This document shows positions 12,776 through 25,590 of a stretch of 64,000 bases of DNA, one piece after another; the stretch's first letter is position 1, and each line of letters opens with the position of its first letter. Below the pieces are notes generated by a model. It saw nothing but the letters and a program-made list of their open reading frames with translations. It was not told the origin of the DNA and ran no database searches. The stretch covers positions 2,790,001 to 2,854,000 of the forward strand of contig JAZBRI010000009.1 of assembly GCA_036874045.1 (NCBI GenBank). The letters are read 5' to 3'. The position numbers were made by a program, and so were the translations under genes. Source of the stretch: Cymodocea nodosa. Taxonomy: Eukaryota; Streptophyta; Magnoliopsida; Alismatales; Cymodoceaceae.

Positions 12776-14289
12776 AACTAGCCAGAAACTGTAAGACTCA
12801 AAGGAAAGTGTATGAAGAGTTTGATAATGGTTTTGGTTGACCTAGGAAGCACATATAACTTTAGGAATATAAAGCTAGTAAAGAATATTCGATTGGATTT
12901 AAATTTGAGAAATGGGCTACGAGTGATGTTGGTTTCAAAGGGATTTATAAGGTGTGATGATTTTGTAGTAGCTCTCAAGATGAATGTAAAAGGGTTATCA
13001 ATTTAGTTCAATGTGTATGTAGTGCCCTTATTTGACAATGACATATTATCAGGGTGCATTGGTTGCATCCTTGGAAATGTGATGCTAAACTTTCAAGCAA
13101 TGATGTGTACTTTTTGCTTAATAAATTGCAATTGATAGATGCAAATGATTGACAAAAATCAACTAAGAGAATTTCATACATGGCCTTAGTATAGGAAGTT
13201 CAAGAGGAGCACAAATTAAAGGATTTATCTGAACAAGTCAGACTTGAAATTTCAATTTTGTTGCAAAGATTCTAACAAGTTTTTAGTGAACCCAAGAGAC
13301 TTTTAAAGTATAGAAATGCTAGCACAAAATTAGCTTGAAAGACTCCTCCAAAGTCATGAAAGTGAAGTCATACCACTATACCTTTTTCCAAAAAAAAGAT
13401 AAAGAAATAGATTCAAGAATATTTGGCCAACCAACACATCCAACCAAGTGTAAACCAGTTTTCTCCTATATTGTTAGTTAAGAAAAACAATGGTAATTAG
13501 AGGATATGTATTGATTATAGAGAGTTAAATAGAACTACAAGTAAGGATAAATACCTCATACTTATTACTAATGAACTATTAGTGAGTTGGGGCAAGTCTT
13601 TTGGTTTTAAATATTGATTTGAGAGTGGAATATCCCTAGATCAAAATGGTGGATGAAGATATTCCCAAAATCATCTTTAGAATTCATAATGGGCACTATA
13701 AGTTTGAAGTAACGTCTTTTGGGCTATGCAATGTTCCAATTATATTTCAAGCAATGATGAATGAGCTCTTTAGATCGTACCTAAGGCAATTTGTATTGGT
13801 CTTTTTTTATGACATTTTAATATATAATATAATATATGAAGATCATGGCAAGGATCTTGAGAAAGTTATGGAAGTGCTTGTAGCCAATAAATTCTATATT
13901 AAAAACAACAAATGTCATTTTACAACTAATGAAGTGAATTACTTAGGACACATCATTGGGCCAAAACGTTTGGCTATGGAAAATGAGAAGATGCAATTTA
14001 TTTTAAATTGGTTGACTCCATTGAAAGTAAAGGAATTAAAGAGTTTCCTTGGTTTAGTTGGATATTACTGACACTTCATCAAGAATTTTGGCAAAATAGC
14101 CTAACCCTTAAATGAGGTGTTGTAAATGGATAACTTCATATGGAATGATGTTATGGAAGAGGCTTTTCAAGTACTAAAACATGCATTAATTGAAGATCCC
14201 TTATTAGCCCTCCTCAACTTCTCTAAAATTTTTTCCATTAAATCTAATACTTCTAGCAAGAGGATATATGTCATTTTAACATAGGATGG
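12776..14289 (+). mobile_element. Decayed Ty3/gypsy fragment with protease and RT
   Basis: Plus strand. 12812-13006 reads like a gypsy protease (VDLGSTYNF). 13450-14090 carries an RT core (FEVTSFGLCNVP, LVFFYDILIYN, NEVNYLGHIIG, LKSFLGLVGYY), followed by the start of RNase H up to 14289. The pattern is that of chromovirus-type gypsy elements and not of the Athila family around it. It has no LTRs and many breaks. It is the oldest layer here, because element B begins directly at 14290. Confidence 0.7.
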
Positions 14290-15875
14290 TGTTTAGTTGT
14301 GAAAAGTTATATTTTAAACTTGCTTATACAACGGCACCAGAAGACTTGTATTGGATTTGTGAACTTATATTTGTTAAACAGTGCTAGAAAACTTGTTTTG
14401 ATTTATTTTTATGCTTATATCAATAATTACTTTAGAAGTAAACAAACAACCTTTCACCCAAATTAGACATTAATTCTAATTTGTATTTTAACTGCAAGTG
14501 CACAGTGTATATTGTATTTGTGTGTAAGTAGAAGTCGATATCATAAAGATTGAGTAAGAATTGAGTAAGAATTATATTGGAGTTTATATGTGTTCAATTA
14601 AGCACTTCGTTGAGTTACAATTAATATAACGGACCTAGTTCGTGAAGTTATGGTTAACTCAACGGACTAACCTTGTAGACTTAAGTTAACTTCATGAGCC
14701 TATTTTTCCAATTGAATACTGTTAATTACAAAGGAATTCGACCAACCATTGAGTAGTTCCATAGAATGTAAATAACATCAATTAAACTCTTTAATGTTAG
14801 TTAATATTAGATTTATCATTAAGCAACACTAACATTCAGAAATTTCAAATAGTAACAATTAAAATCTTTAAGTATTTGGAATGAATCAATTTTAGTAAAT
14901 AATAAAACTATCTTCTATTTTCTGAATCAAACAAACATAAAACATTCACAATATTGACAATGATAACATTAATCACGATACAAAACAAACAATACAACAC
15001 TCTAATACTAAATGTAAACACAGATAATTTGTTGTTTTTGATATTTTTGTGTTTTGATATGTTCCTGAAGATGAATGAAAGGTGAAATGTAAAAATCTCT
15101 ATCGACAGTAAAAACTTCTATCACTACATGCAATGTGATTACACCACTGAAAACTTAATCACTTACAATCCTACCTCCTCTCCTTATAGAATCACGAATC
15201 TAGAATTGTAAGATGATCTCCTCTTCAACATACTAGCATCAACCCAAAACCAATGCTAGAAGCTTTATGATCTCTTGAGATATGAGTTGGTGCTTGGTGA
15301 AAATGGCTTCCCTTCCCACGATGTGATCACTCCTCATAGTGATTGTTAGTCACCATGTTTGGCTTAGAATTGACCTGACATCAGGAAAGTATCCTCATAG
15401 ACCTCCGATGGTTGGTGATTTTAGTGGTGGTGTGGAGCTTTAGGGAACTTCCAACGCTTCCTGCAGTTAGCGCGATTCTCCACCTCTACACACACATTTT
15501 CTTCGTCTTTCTCCTCTTCTTTTATATTTCTTTCTGTAGTAACTGCTTCTGCTTAAATGATCGGTTGGATTTCCTTCATTCATATCAATGATGGTGATTT
15601 CTTCTTCATTCCACGAGTGAATTCCTACATGATACATGTAATCGTGGTTTTCCTTCGAATGTCCTATTTCTGCAACTGCTATAGTGGCATATTAGAAAAT
15701 AAATGGTCTGTGAAGTTACAAATAATTCAACAAACTTACTTTATTAATTTACTATAAAACACATGCAATAAAAAAATAACTCATAAGCTTACTAACATAA
15801 CGTGTTACCTTAGTGTATATTCAAGTAACTCAACACGTACAGTTATGCTAACTTAACGAGTTGTACATATGCAGT
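14290..15875 (-). repeat. Element B 3' LTR, outer part
   Basis: Begins TGTTTAGTTGTG at 14290 and matches 47204 onward in the 5' LTR. It runs to the insertion point of element A. The rest of this LTR continues at 32834-33281. The total is about 2030 bp, equal to the 5' LTR. A minus-strand TATA-type site (complement of TATATTT) lies near 15520. Confidence 0.85.
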
Positions 15876-16396
15876 TGTTTAGAATGAAAAAGTGCATATT
15901 ATTAACGGTTAAATGATGGTTAATTGCATAATATTTAGCTTATCATATGAGAATTAAGCCATTATGTTATAATTGCACTGTTATATGCTTTAATTGAAGA
16001 ATTTGTTTAATTTTGGGGAATTAATGTTAATTTAGCACATTTATGAATTGTCGGTAAATTACAAGCTATGAAATTCTTAAGTATCCAAAAATGCATCTGA
16101 GCATCGGATAGTTATACCTGTAACTCTCCGGAATGTTATTTTATGTTTAAACTGCTGTTGACACGTGTTGAGAGCTGGTAGATTTACTTACGTTGTAACT
16201 CGTTAAGTTAGTATAACTGCACGCGTTGAGTTACATGAAAATACACTAAGGCAACGCGTTAGGTTAGCGTTATAAACTTAAGTTGTTATTTTTGCACGTG
16301 TTTTATAGTTAAATCAACGAAGGAAGTCCGTTGAGTTATCTGTAACTCCACGGACTATATATTTTCTAATATGCCATTGTAGCGGTTGCAGGAACA

Positions 16397-16782
16397 TACA
16401 GTTGGAAGGAAAAACCACGTTTGCACGTATCACGCAGGAATTCAATCGCGTAGGGAGAAAGAAATCATCGTCGTTGATCTAAAGGAAGGAAATCCAACCG
16501 ACCATTCAAGCAGAAGTAGTTACCACTGAAGAAATATAAAAGAAAAGAAGAAAAAAAAGAAAGAGTGTGATCGATGGACGGCCAATGTATACAGTTGGAA
16601 GGAAAAACCACGTTTGCACATATCACGCAGGAATTCAATCGCGTAGGGAGAAAGAAATCATCGCCGTTGATCTGAAGGAAGGAAATCCAATCGACCATTC
16701 AAGCAGAAGCAGTTACCACTGAAGAAATATAAAAGAAAAGAAGAAAAAAAAGAAAGAGTGTGATCGATGGACGGCTAGTGTA
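16397..16782 (+). repeat. 193-bp tandem duplication in LTR covering the TATA box
   Basis: Units are 16397-16589 and 16590-16782, nearly identical. Each starts TACAGTTGGAAGG and includes a TATAAAAG box (16535-16542 and 16728-16735). The 3' LTR has one copy only, with its box at 31639-31646. Confidence 0.9.
16535..16735 (+). promoter_or_regulatory. Twin LTR promoter TATA boxes
   Basis: TATAAAAG at 16535-16542 and again at 16728-16735, each followed by an A/G-rich leader. They are placed in the middle of the LTR, as expected for Pol II retrotransposon promoters. The exact start site cannot be read from the sequence. Confidence 0.6.
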
Positions 16783-17926
16783 TATAGAGGAGGAGCACCG
16801 AGCTTTCTGTAGATAGTATCGGCAATTCTCCGAAGTATCACACCAACCATCGTATCACCACCATAATCACCAATCATCGGAGGTTTGTGAGGATACTTGC
16901 CTGATGTCGGGTCGATTCTGAGCTAAACACATTGCCTGACAACCACTGTGAGGAGTGATCGCGTCGCGGGAAGGGAAGAACTTTTCACCAAGCGCCGACT
17001 CATATTTCAAGAGTTCATAAAGCTTTTAGCCTTGGCTTCGGGTTGATGCATGTATGCTGAAGAGATCATCTTGCAATTCTGGACTCGCGATTCTATAGGG
17101 AGAGGAGACAGAATTGTAAGTGGTTCAATTTTTAGTGGCATAATCGCGTTGCAAGTAGTGTCGGAAGTATTTACTGTCAAGTGAAATTACTTTACATTTC
17201 ACCTTTCACCCATCACATCAAAACAAAAATATCAAAAATAATTTATTTTTGTTTGTATGTTGTATTTGAGTGTTGTATTGTTGGTGTTGTATCGTGATTA
17301 ATGTTATCTGTATCAATTTTATGATTGTTTTATGTTAGTTTTACTTTTACAGTTTACTGAAATTGGTTCATATAAAACAACTTAAAGATTTTAATGGTTA
17401 CTGTTTGAATCATCTAAATGTTAGTATTGCATAATGATAAATCCAATGTTAACTAGCATTAAAAAGCTTAATTGATGTTATTTACAATCTGTGAAATCGC
17501 CCAATGGTTGGCCAAATTCCTCTGTAATTAGCAGTATTATAAAGAAGAGACAGGCTCGTGGAGTTAACTTAAGTCCACGAGGATAGTCCGTTGAGTTATC
17601 TATAACTCAATGAACTTAGTCCGTTGAGTTAACTGTAACTCAACGGAGTGCTTATTGAATATAAATTTGAATTGTTCACAATCAAACATTTCTTAAATTC
17701 GTCAGCAATTCCCTGTGGGATCGACCTATACTTGCACACTGATACAATAAACACTGTGCACTTGCAGTTAAAATATAAATTGGAATTAATATCTAAATTG
17801 TATTAAAGGTTGTTTGTTTGCTTTTAAAAGAAAGAATAGACATAAAGATAAATTAACTAAGTAAAAATAGAAGTAACAAATCTAAGTTTTTCTAGTGTAG
17901 TGTTGGGAAAACACGAACAAGTTTTA

Positions 17927-17944
17927 TGGCGCCGTTGCCGGGGA
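17927..17944 (+). promoter_or_regulatory. Element A primer-binding site (tRNA-Asp type)
   Basis: TGGCGCCGTTGCCGGGGA, seven bases after the LTR, is the standard primer site of Athila and Tat elements, complementary to the 3' end of tRNA-Asp. It sets the LTR edge and orientation. Confidence 0.93.
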
Positions 17945-17965
17945 ATTGAATTGAATTGAACTGAA

Positions 17966-20900
17966 TTGAATAGATATAAGCAACTATTAGAGCTGTTTCA
18001 TTTTAATAGTCAGAGTTGTGTGTTTTCTTCTGTAATTGAGAATATGGCATATGCTTATGCTCAAAGATTTCTGAAACTTTTAATTAACATATGTGAATTC
18101 TGCAATTTTGAAGGACACGACATTTCTGATTGTTTGAAATTGAGACATTTACAGATTGATAGATCTCATGAACAACAAATGAATTATCCTCAATATAATA
18201 GAGCCGAGTATGAGAATCCTATAGTTTACCCAACTGATGGTCAGTATAGAATGTGTAATATGATGAGAGACACTGAAGTTTGGGATAACTATGACAGACT
18301 GGAGCATAGTATAGAGCAAAATTTAGACAAACTGGAATACTTTGTGTGTCAACAACAAGAAGTCAACCAATTAAACTATAAGGAGGCATATTCAGAACCT
18401 AAACATGATATAATTTATGAAACTGAAAAAGCCATAAAGAAAATTGATCAAAAATTGAATGCAATGAAATTAGATGATCTGGAAACAAAATTAAAAGCAT
18501 TAGACAAAAATGCAATGAAAATACAAGTTTTACAATAGGACAATGAAAATTATAATGTTACAAACCTGCACAAATTGCAAAATATACAACAAACAGAAAA
18601 CACAAATGTAAGAGAATTTAAAGAATGCACTTTAAAACTAAAAACAATTGAAGATCATAATCACGAAAATGATATATAAAAACATCATGAAAGTAACGAA
18701 AATCTGGAAGATGTATGTGTAACATTAAGATCTGAAACTGATATACCACCAAGAACTCAAAATGAAAATGATATGAAGGTGGACAAGAGTAAAAATCAAA
18801 ATGATAATGAAAATGTAATAGCTGAAAATCTAGAAATCACTGAAAAACAATCTGAATCTGCAATTGAAGCTAAAAATGATCAAACAAATCAACTGAAAGA
18901 AAAAGAGTCTTTGAAATCAAAATCTTTAGCACCCTATCCTAAAAGATTACAACAAACAATTCCTGAAAAACAAGAAAAAATAAGAGAAATTTTTGAAAAA
19001 GTACAAGTTAACATTCATTTGTTAGATCTATTGCAGAATATGCCACCTTGTGCTAAATTTCTGAAGGATTTGTGTACTAAGAAAAGAGAGCGAAAAGTTC
19101 TTAGAAATGTCTTTTTAGCTGAGCAAAGTAGTTACCTATTTCTGCCACAAATTCCTAAAAAGTTATCTAATCTTGGAATCCCTGTTATATCATGCACCAT
19201 AGGAAATACCATTCTAGAAAGAACCTTAATAGACTTAGGTGCAGGTATAAATGTTATGCCAAATGATATATTTGCATCCTTAGGATTAGAAGGCTTAACT
19301 CCTACTAGTACGGTTATTCAATTGGCTGATAGAAGTATAAGATACCCTAGAGGAAAAATAGAGGATGTCTTAATTAAAATCAAGAACTTTATATATCCTA
19401 TTGATATTGTAATTTTGGATTCTCAACAAATTAAGCATAAAAATAGTGATACATCTTTAATTTTGGGAAGGCCATTTTTAGCAACATCAGAGGGTGTTAT
19501 AAATTGTAAAACTGGAGTAATGAAGTTAGCATATGGTAATGAGGATACTCAATTAAATATTTTCAAACCAGAAAGGTTTGAGGAGTTAGAAATGTCCTTA
19601 CATACCATAGACTTTTTAGAGGATGAAGGAGATATGTTAGATGATGTGATTCAAGAAGAATTAAATAGGCAAATCAATTTTGAAACTTTAGAAGAAAGTG
19701 AAAGCATAAATATAGAAGGAGATCAGGAAGAAATTAATTTAAAAAATGATGATGTTCAATTAGGAGCTCTAACTTCTGATGGGCAGTATTTAGAATTAAA
19801 ACCTTTACCTCCTGAATTAACCTATATATTTCTGGAAGATAAACGGACCTGTCCAATCATTATTGCTTCAGATTTGAAAGAGGATCAAATAGCTAAATTA
19901 AAAGAGGTAATATAAAGTTATAAAGAAACAATAGGATGGACTATGACTGATATAAAAGGGTTAAGTTCAACTTTATGCTGTCATCACATATATTTAGAAG
20001 AGAATGCTAAACCTATTAGAATTCCTGAGAGGAGATTAAATCCAAACCTTAAGGAAGTAGTCAGGAAGGAAATAGTTAAATGGTTAGATAATGATATAAT
20101 ATATCCGATTTCTAATAGCTCGTGGGTTAGTCCAATCCATGTAGTTCCCAAGAAATCAGGATTAACAGTTATTAGGAATGAAAGTCAAGACTTGATACCT
20201 ACTATAATTCAATCAGGCTGGAGAGTATGTATAGACTATAGAAAGCTGAATGCTGTGACTAGGAAAGATCATTTTCCCTTACCTTTTATAGATCAAATGC
20301 TGGAAAGATTAGCAGGGCAAGAATATTTTTGTTTCCTAGACAGGTATTCAGGGTATAATCAAATTCCAATAGCATTAGAGGATCAAGAGAAAACAACTTT
20401 CACCTGTCTTAATGGAACTTATGCTTTTAAAAGAATGCCATTCAGATTATGCAATGCACCAGCTACCTTTCAAAGGTGTGTGTAGGGCATATTTACTGGA
20501 ATGACTGATGAATTTTTAAAAATATTTATGGATGATTTTACTATATATGGCAACTCATATGAAGTGTGTTTAAGCAATTTAGACCAAATATTAAAATGCT
20601 ATGTGGAAAAAAATCTGATTTTAAATTAGGAAAAATGTCACTTCATGGTTAAATAATAAATAGTCTTAGGGCATGTTGTTTCTAAAAAGGGTTGGAAGTA
20701 GATAAAGCTAAAATATAAGTAATTTCTAATCTACCAGAACCTAAATCAATAAAAGATATTAGATCATTTCTAGGACATGCTGGTTTTTATAGAAGATTTA
20801 TGAAATACTTTAGCAAGATAGATAGACCGTTAACTAATCTATTAAAAGATGTTTCATTTAACTTTGATAAAAATTGCAAGGAAGCATTTTTTAGACTTAA

Positions 20901-22656
20901 GACTAGCTTAATTTCAACTCCTATAATTCAAGCACCTAATTGGAACCATCCATTTGAATTAATGTGCGATGCTTCTGATTTTGATGTAGGAGTAGTGTTA
21001 GGACAGAAAATAGAAAAATCTCTTAAAGTGATTCATTATGCAAGCAAAACCTTAAATGATGCTCAAGTTAATTACACAACTACTGAAAAAGAATTATTAG
21101 CTATTGTGTTTGCTTTAGAAAAGTTTAGATCATATTTGATTGGAGCTAAAGTAATAGTATACACGGATCATTCAGCTCTAAAACATCTAATAAAGAAAAA
21201 AGAAACTAAACCTAGATTGATCCGATGGATATTATTATTGCAAGAATTCGATCTAGAAATTAAAGATAAAAAAGGTTGTGAGAATGTAGTAGCAGATCAT
21301 TTATCAAGATTACAAATAGAAAAATCAAATATTGAAATTAAGGATAATTTTCCTGATGAACAATTAATGACCATCAACACAATGCCTTGGTATGCAGACA
21401 TAGTTAATTACTTAGTTACTGGTTTAACACCTAAGGATTGGAATAGATAGGATAAGAAATTATTTTTCTCAAGAGTAAAATATTACTATTGGGAAGACCC
21501 TTACTTATTTAAGAAATGTCCTGATCTGGTTTTAAGGAGATGTGTTCCAGAAACTGAATATTTGAGCATATTGTCTTTCTGTCATGACCAAGCTTGTAGA
21601 GGACATTTTGGTTCAGGGAAAACTGCTGCAAAAATTCTACAATGTGGGTTTTAGTGGCCAACACTATTCAAAGATGCTCATAAATATTGCTTAAGTTGTT
21701 TAAGATGTCAACAAATAGGAAGAATATCAAAGAGGAATATGATGTCTCTTAATCCTATTGTTGATGTTGAAATCTTTGATGTGTGGGGAATAGATTTTAT
21801 AGGTCCATTTCCTATATCTAATCAATTTAATTACATATTGTTGGGAGTGGATTATGTATCTAAATGGATAGAAGCTATTCCTACAAAAACAAACGATAAC
21901 AAAGTGGTAATACAATTTATAAGAACAAATATATTTGCCAGATTTGGAATACCTAAAGCTATTATCAATGATAGAGGAACTCATTTATGTAATAGAAGTT
22001 TTGAAGCCTTAATGAAGAAATATGGAGTAAACCACAAAATTGCAACATCATATCATCCGCAAACAAGTGGACAAGTAGAAAGTGCAAACAAACAAATTAA
22101 ATTAATCTTGGAAAAAGTAGTAAATCCTACTAGAACAGATTGGGCTAATAGATTGATTGATGCACTTTAGGCTTATAGAACTACTTATAAAACGAGCTTA
22201 GGTATGTCACCTTTTAGGCTAGTATATGAAAAAAGTTGTCATTTACCTGCTGAAATAGAACATAAAGCTTATTGGGCATTAAAAACTCTGAACACTAATT
22301 TAAATCAAGCTGCTGAAAATAGGAAAATACAACTAATTGAATTAGAAGAATTTAGAAATGAAGCTTATTCAAAGACTATAAGAGAAAAAGAGAAAATTAA
22401 ATTCTAGCATGATAGAAAAATTATTCCTAAAAACTTTGAAATAGGACAAGAAATATATCTTTATATGGCTAGACTCCATAACCATCCAGGAAAATTAAGA
22501 TCTAGATGGGCAGGATCTTACATAGTTCGAAATGTTTATCCTTATGGAGCTATTGAAATTGAAAATCCTAAAAATCAGAATATATTTAAAGTAAATGGAC
22601 AAAGACTTAAACCTATTCTGAAAACACCAAAAAGCTCCTTTGGAATTATAGAATAA
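17966..22656 (+). pseudogene. Element A nucleocapsid-pol region (zinc knuckle, PR, RT, RNase H, INT)
   Basis: A CCHC knuckle (CEFCNFEGHDISDC, near 18095-18140) comes only about 150 bp after the primer site, with no capsid domain before it. Next are a polar linker, protease around 19130-19560 (LIDLGAGINVMP), RT around 19990-20620 (WRVCIDYRKLNAVTRKDHF, FMDDFT), RNase H around 20900-21320 ([19 protein letters not shown]), and integrase around 21540-22656 (CLRCQ, FDVWGIDFIGPFP, YHPQTSGQVESANK, tail FKVNGQRLKPIL). The motif set is that of the Athila lineage. The region is broken in several places. Confidence 0.88.
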
Positions 22657-22769
22657 ATCAAAGTAGAGGACTACTCGAGTTTTACTTAGTAAGAAATCAA
22701 TTTTTATGTTTATATATATATATATATATATATTAAAAAAAAAACATTAAAAATATATATAAAACATAA

Positions 22770-23025
22770 AAATAGTTGCGGTTCAACCGACTGGATCCAT
22801 CGGTATGGTCGAAAAATTAAAAAATATTTAGGTCTGACCGAAGCATAGCATCAGTATGACCGGAACATTAAAAAAATATTGGTTTTACCGAAGCATAGTT
22901 ATCGGTTAAACCGGAAAAAAATTTTGTTTTACCGAAACATAGTATCGGTTCAACCAAAAGAAAGATAAAAAAATAAAAAAATATTTAGGTCTGATCGAAG
23001 CATAGTATCGATTAAACCTGTAAAA
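22770..23025 (+). repeat. Tandem palindromic array, GGTTnnACCG type
   Basis: About five diverged units, 50-57 bp apart, joined by A-rich linkers. Each pairs a left arm (GGTTCAACCG, GGTCTGACCG or GGTTTTACCG) with CATAGTATCGG and a right arm such as GGTTAAACCG. They start near 22777, 22830, 22881, 22926 and 22983. Element B has the same kind of array at about 42115-42430. It is noncoding and lies just after integrase. Confidence 0.75.
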
Positions 23026-23084
23026 AAAAAAAACAAAAAAACTATTCTCTGTAATATTTTTATTATTATATTTGCTTGTACGGG

Positions 23085-23190
23085 GAGTCCGTTGAGTTAC
23101 GCTTAACTCAACGAGCTTACTCCGTTAAGTGTTGAGTTAGTCAACGAGCTTATTCCGTTGAGTTACCTGTAACACAACGGAGTACTGTAG
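23085..23190 (+). repeat. CGTTGAGTTA hairpin array after integrase
   Basis: Three or four copies of the CCGTTGAGTTA / TAACTCAACGG inverted pair, spaced about 30 bp apart. It is the same motif as in the LTRs and the other spacers. Confidence 0.8.
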
Positions 23191-23364
23191 CTAAGACCAC
23201 GGATAAAATAGTAATAGTTGGTTCGGGAAATGACCCAATTACCCGCCTAAACTTAGTGCTTATTTAAACTAAAACCTAAGGTTTTGAGGGCATTATCTGA
23301 CAAATCATTTAGAATCTAGAACAGTAGAAATCAGAGCGATTACGTGCTGTTGTGTAACTCCACG

Positions 23365-25590
23365 ATGATGAAGATGACGCCTGAATTCTGGGAAGATGTT
23401 GTTGATACATCAAAATTTCTGAAGGAATCAGAAGAGTGGCACACGCGGCAGAAGATCAGAAATACGACAAAAGAGAAAGAGCTACAGAAGGTAGAATCAG
23501 AACTTTTCAAGTTGAGAAGAGATTTAGTAGATATGGATATACGAATACCTCAAATAATGGAAACACGAATTAGAATACCAACAGAAATAGTTGTAAGTAA
23601 GGAAAGACAAATAATGTCAAGTAATGAAGTTGCCCTAGAATTAATCCAGCGTAAGTCCCGACTCTGGTTCAAAAGACGAATCTGTAGACAAGCTAAACGG
23701 GTGATCTGGGAGTAAGAAAGGAGAGCAAATGAAGAGGCAACTGAAGAACGGGAGGAACCAACTGCTGAAAGACCTGCTCCTGAGGAGCAACAGTTTGGAC
23801 CTTCAGTTCCACCATTTAAGCCATTGACACGAGCAGAAATGATGGGACTTCGACTGAAGAAGAAATAAGAGAATTTGCAGAATTGGTTCAAATTGGAAAA
23901 AACCAAGGAGAATCAGAAGATTTAGTAGTGGCTAAAGCACATCTGGTGTTTGATGCACTGTATAAAAAGAGGGCTGCAGAAAAGTTGAAAGCCCAATATA
24001 AAATTAAAGTGGAACAGCATTAGGAAGCTATTGCCAGAACTGCTGTTAGAGATGCTGCAAAAGAAGCTGAAGCTGGTCCTTCAAGACCAACAATTATTGG
24101 AAGAATTAAACAGGAAGAGCCAGTACCTATGGTTCGAAAGCCTGCAGAGCCTATTTTTGTAGATTTAATTTCAGAAGATGAAGAGGAAGAACAGGCACAA
24201 CTAATCAGAAAAAAGAAGGAAAAAGAAAAAGTGCCTGATTATAAAGAAATTAAATCTGAAGTACCAATTTTTACAAGGCCTATGGAGTAGATTTTTATTA
24301 ACCTGCTATCCGAATCTGAGGAGGAGCAGGAGGAGCAAAGAAAAGAAAAAAATTAGGCTGAAATTAGTTTGCAGCCTGTACAAGAAGAAATAGAAATTAG
24401 GGCAAAAACTGAATTGCCCGTGACTCCATCCCAATCTGTTACAGAATCAGAAAGAACAGTAACAGAACAGATTGGTAGTCAAGAGGAAGAAGAAAGAGTA
24501 GAAAATGAAGAGGCTAAAAGAAGTCATTTAGACAAAAATAATTTCACAGATTCCACTGAAGAGCAAGAAACTCTTCAATAAATTATGGAAAGAATTCAAG
24601 ACAGAGTGGAGAGTTCTACCGGCTCACCACCATAGATAGAAGCAAAAGCAAAAATTCAAGAATCTGAAGAGAATGTCCAAATGCAGCCTATGCTAGAGGA
24701 AGAGCAAGAGCAAACCCCTCTGGAGCAACAAAGTCACCTTCCTGACCTGACTGAAATAATAATTTTGAATGAAGTACATTTTTGTAGTCAAGAAGCTTAT
24801 ATCAAATACCAAGAAATAAAGGGTTACGATATTATTTACAGTAGACCAGTAAATTGGGATGGAATGCAAGAAATCAAAGATCTATTTGAATTTCAATGTC
24901 TACTGCAATTTATATCTCAAGATAGAGGGCATGCAATATATGAGAATTTAGTACCTTGTTTTTATGCAAATTTAAGAAAAGGAGAAGGAGAATTAATTTC
25001 AAACGTGGAGGAAGTTGATGTACAGATAACACCAGAGCTTCTCCACAACATATTTGGTTTAAAGAATGAAGGAAAAAAAATTTGGAGGATACAACTACAG
25101 TTGAATGGACTGAGCAGCAAATTAAGGATTGTTTAGCTATCAATCCTGGTGTGCCATTATTAAACAAATTGAAGCATTTAAATGGTAAAGCACACATGGT
25201 AGCTAACATTCTAATTAAGAATGTCTATCAACGACAGAGCCATGACATAGAATTAAGTCAATTTGTCAAATGGACCACGTATGCAGTTGTAAATAAGATC
25301 CAAATAAATTGGTCTGCAGTTTTTATCTCCACGTTGAAAACAGTAAAGAAGAAATTATTTTATGGAGATTTGATTCCACTGATGATAGTGGATAGTATTG
25401 ATTTCACTAAATGGACATCAAAAAGGATAAGATCTAGAACCATTTTAGTGAAAGAATACAGAAATTTTGTAGCTGCAGAATTAGCTGTACCTTCTAGAGA
25501 AATTGCAGGAGCAGTAGAGAGGATAAATCAATTAGAGCAGCAATTAGAAAAACTCTAGAAGGAAGTAGATGAACTTAGGCATAGAGATTA
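23365..25590 (+). pseudogene. Element A ORF2, 'putative plant transposon protein' type
   Basis: The first part is Glu/Gln/Lys-rich and low in complexity, probably disordered or coiled (about 23365-24700). A conserved domain follows at about 24740-25560: EAYIKYQEIKGYDIIY, then LVPCFYANL, ITPELLHNIFGL, and further on HMVANILIKNVYQR and INWSAVF. This layout (FYANL, VxITPEL..IFGL, a helical second half) resembles the putative plant transposon protein domain found as an extra ORF in Athila and Tat elements. Its function is unknown. The family assignment is from memory of the pattern and not from a search. Element B has the same domain but a shorter front. Broken. Confidence 0.6.

Larger units (their letters stand above)
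15876..17919 (+). repeat. Element A 5' LTR (2044 bp)
   Basis: TG...CA ends (TGTTTAGAATG at the start, CACGAACA at the end). It matches 30981-32833 except for an extra 193-bp tandem copy at 16397-16782. It contains the CGTTGAGTTA hairpins at 16316-16346 and 17551-17655, and a GGATAGTTA/TAACTCTCC inverted pair near 16108-16130. Confidence 0.92.
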
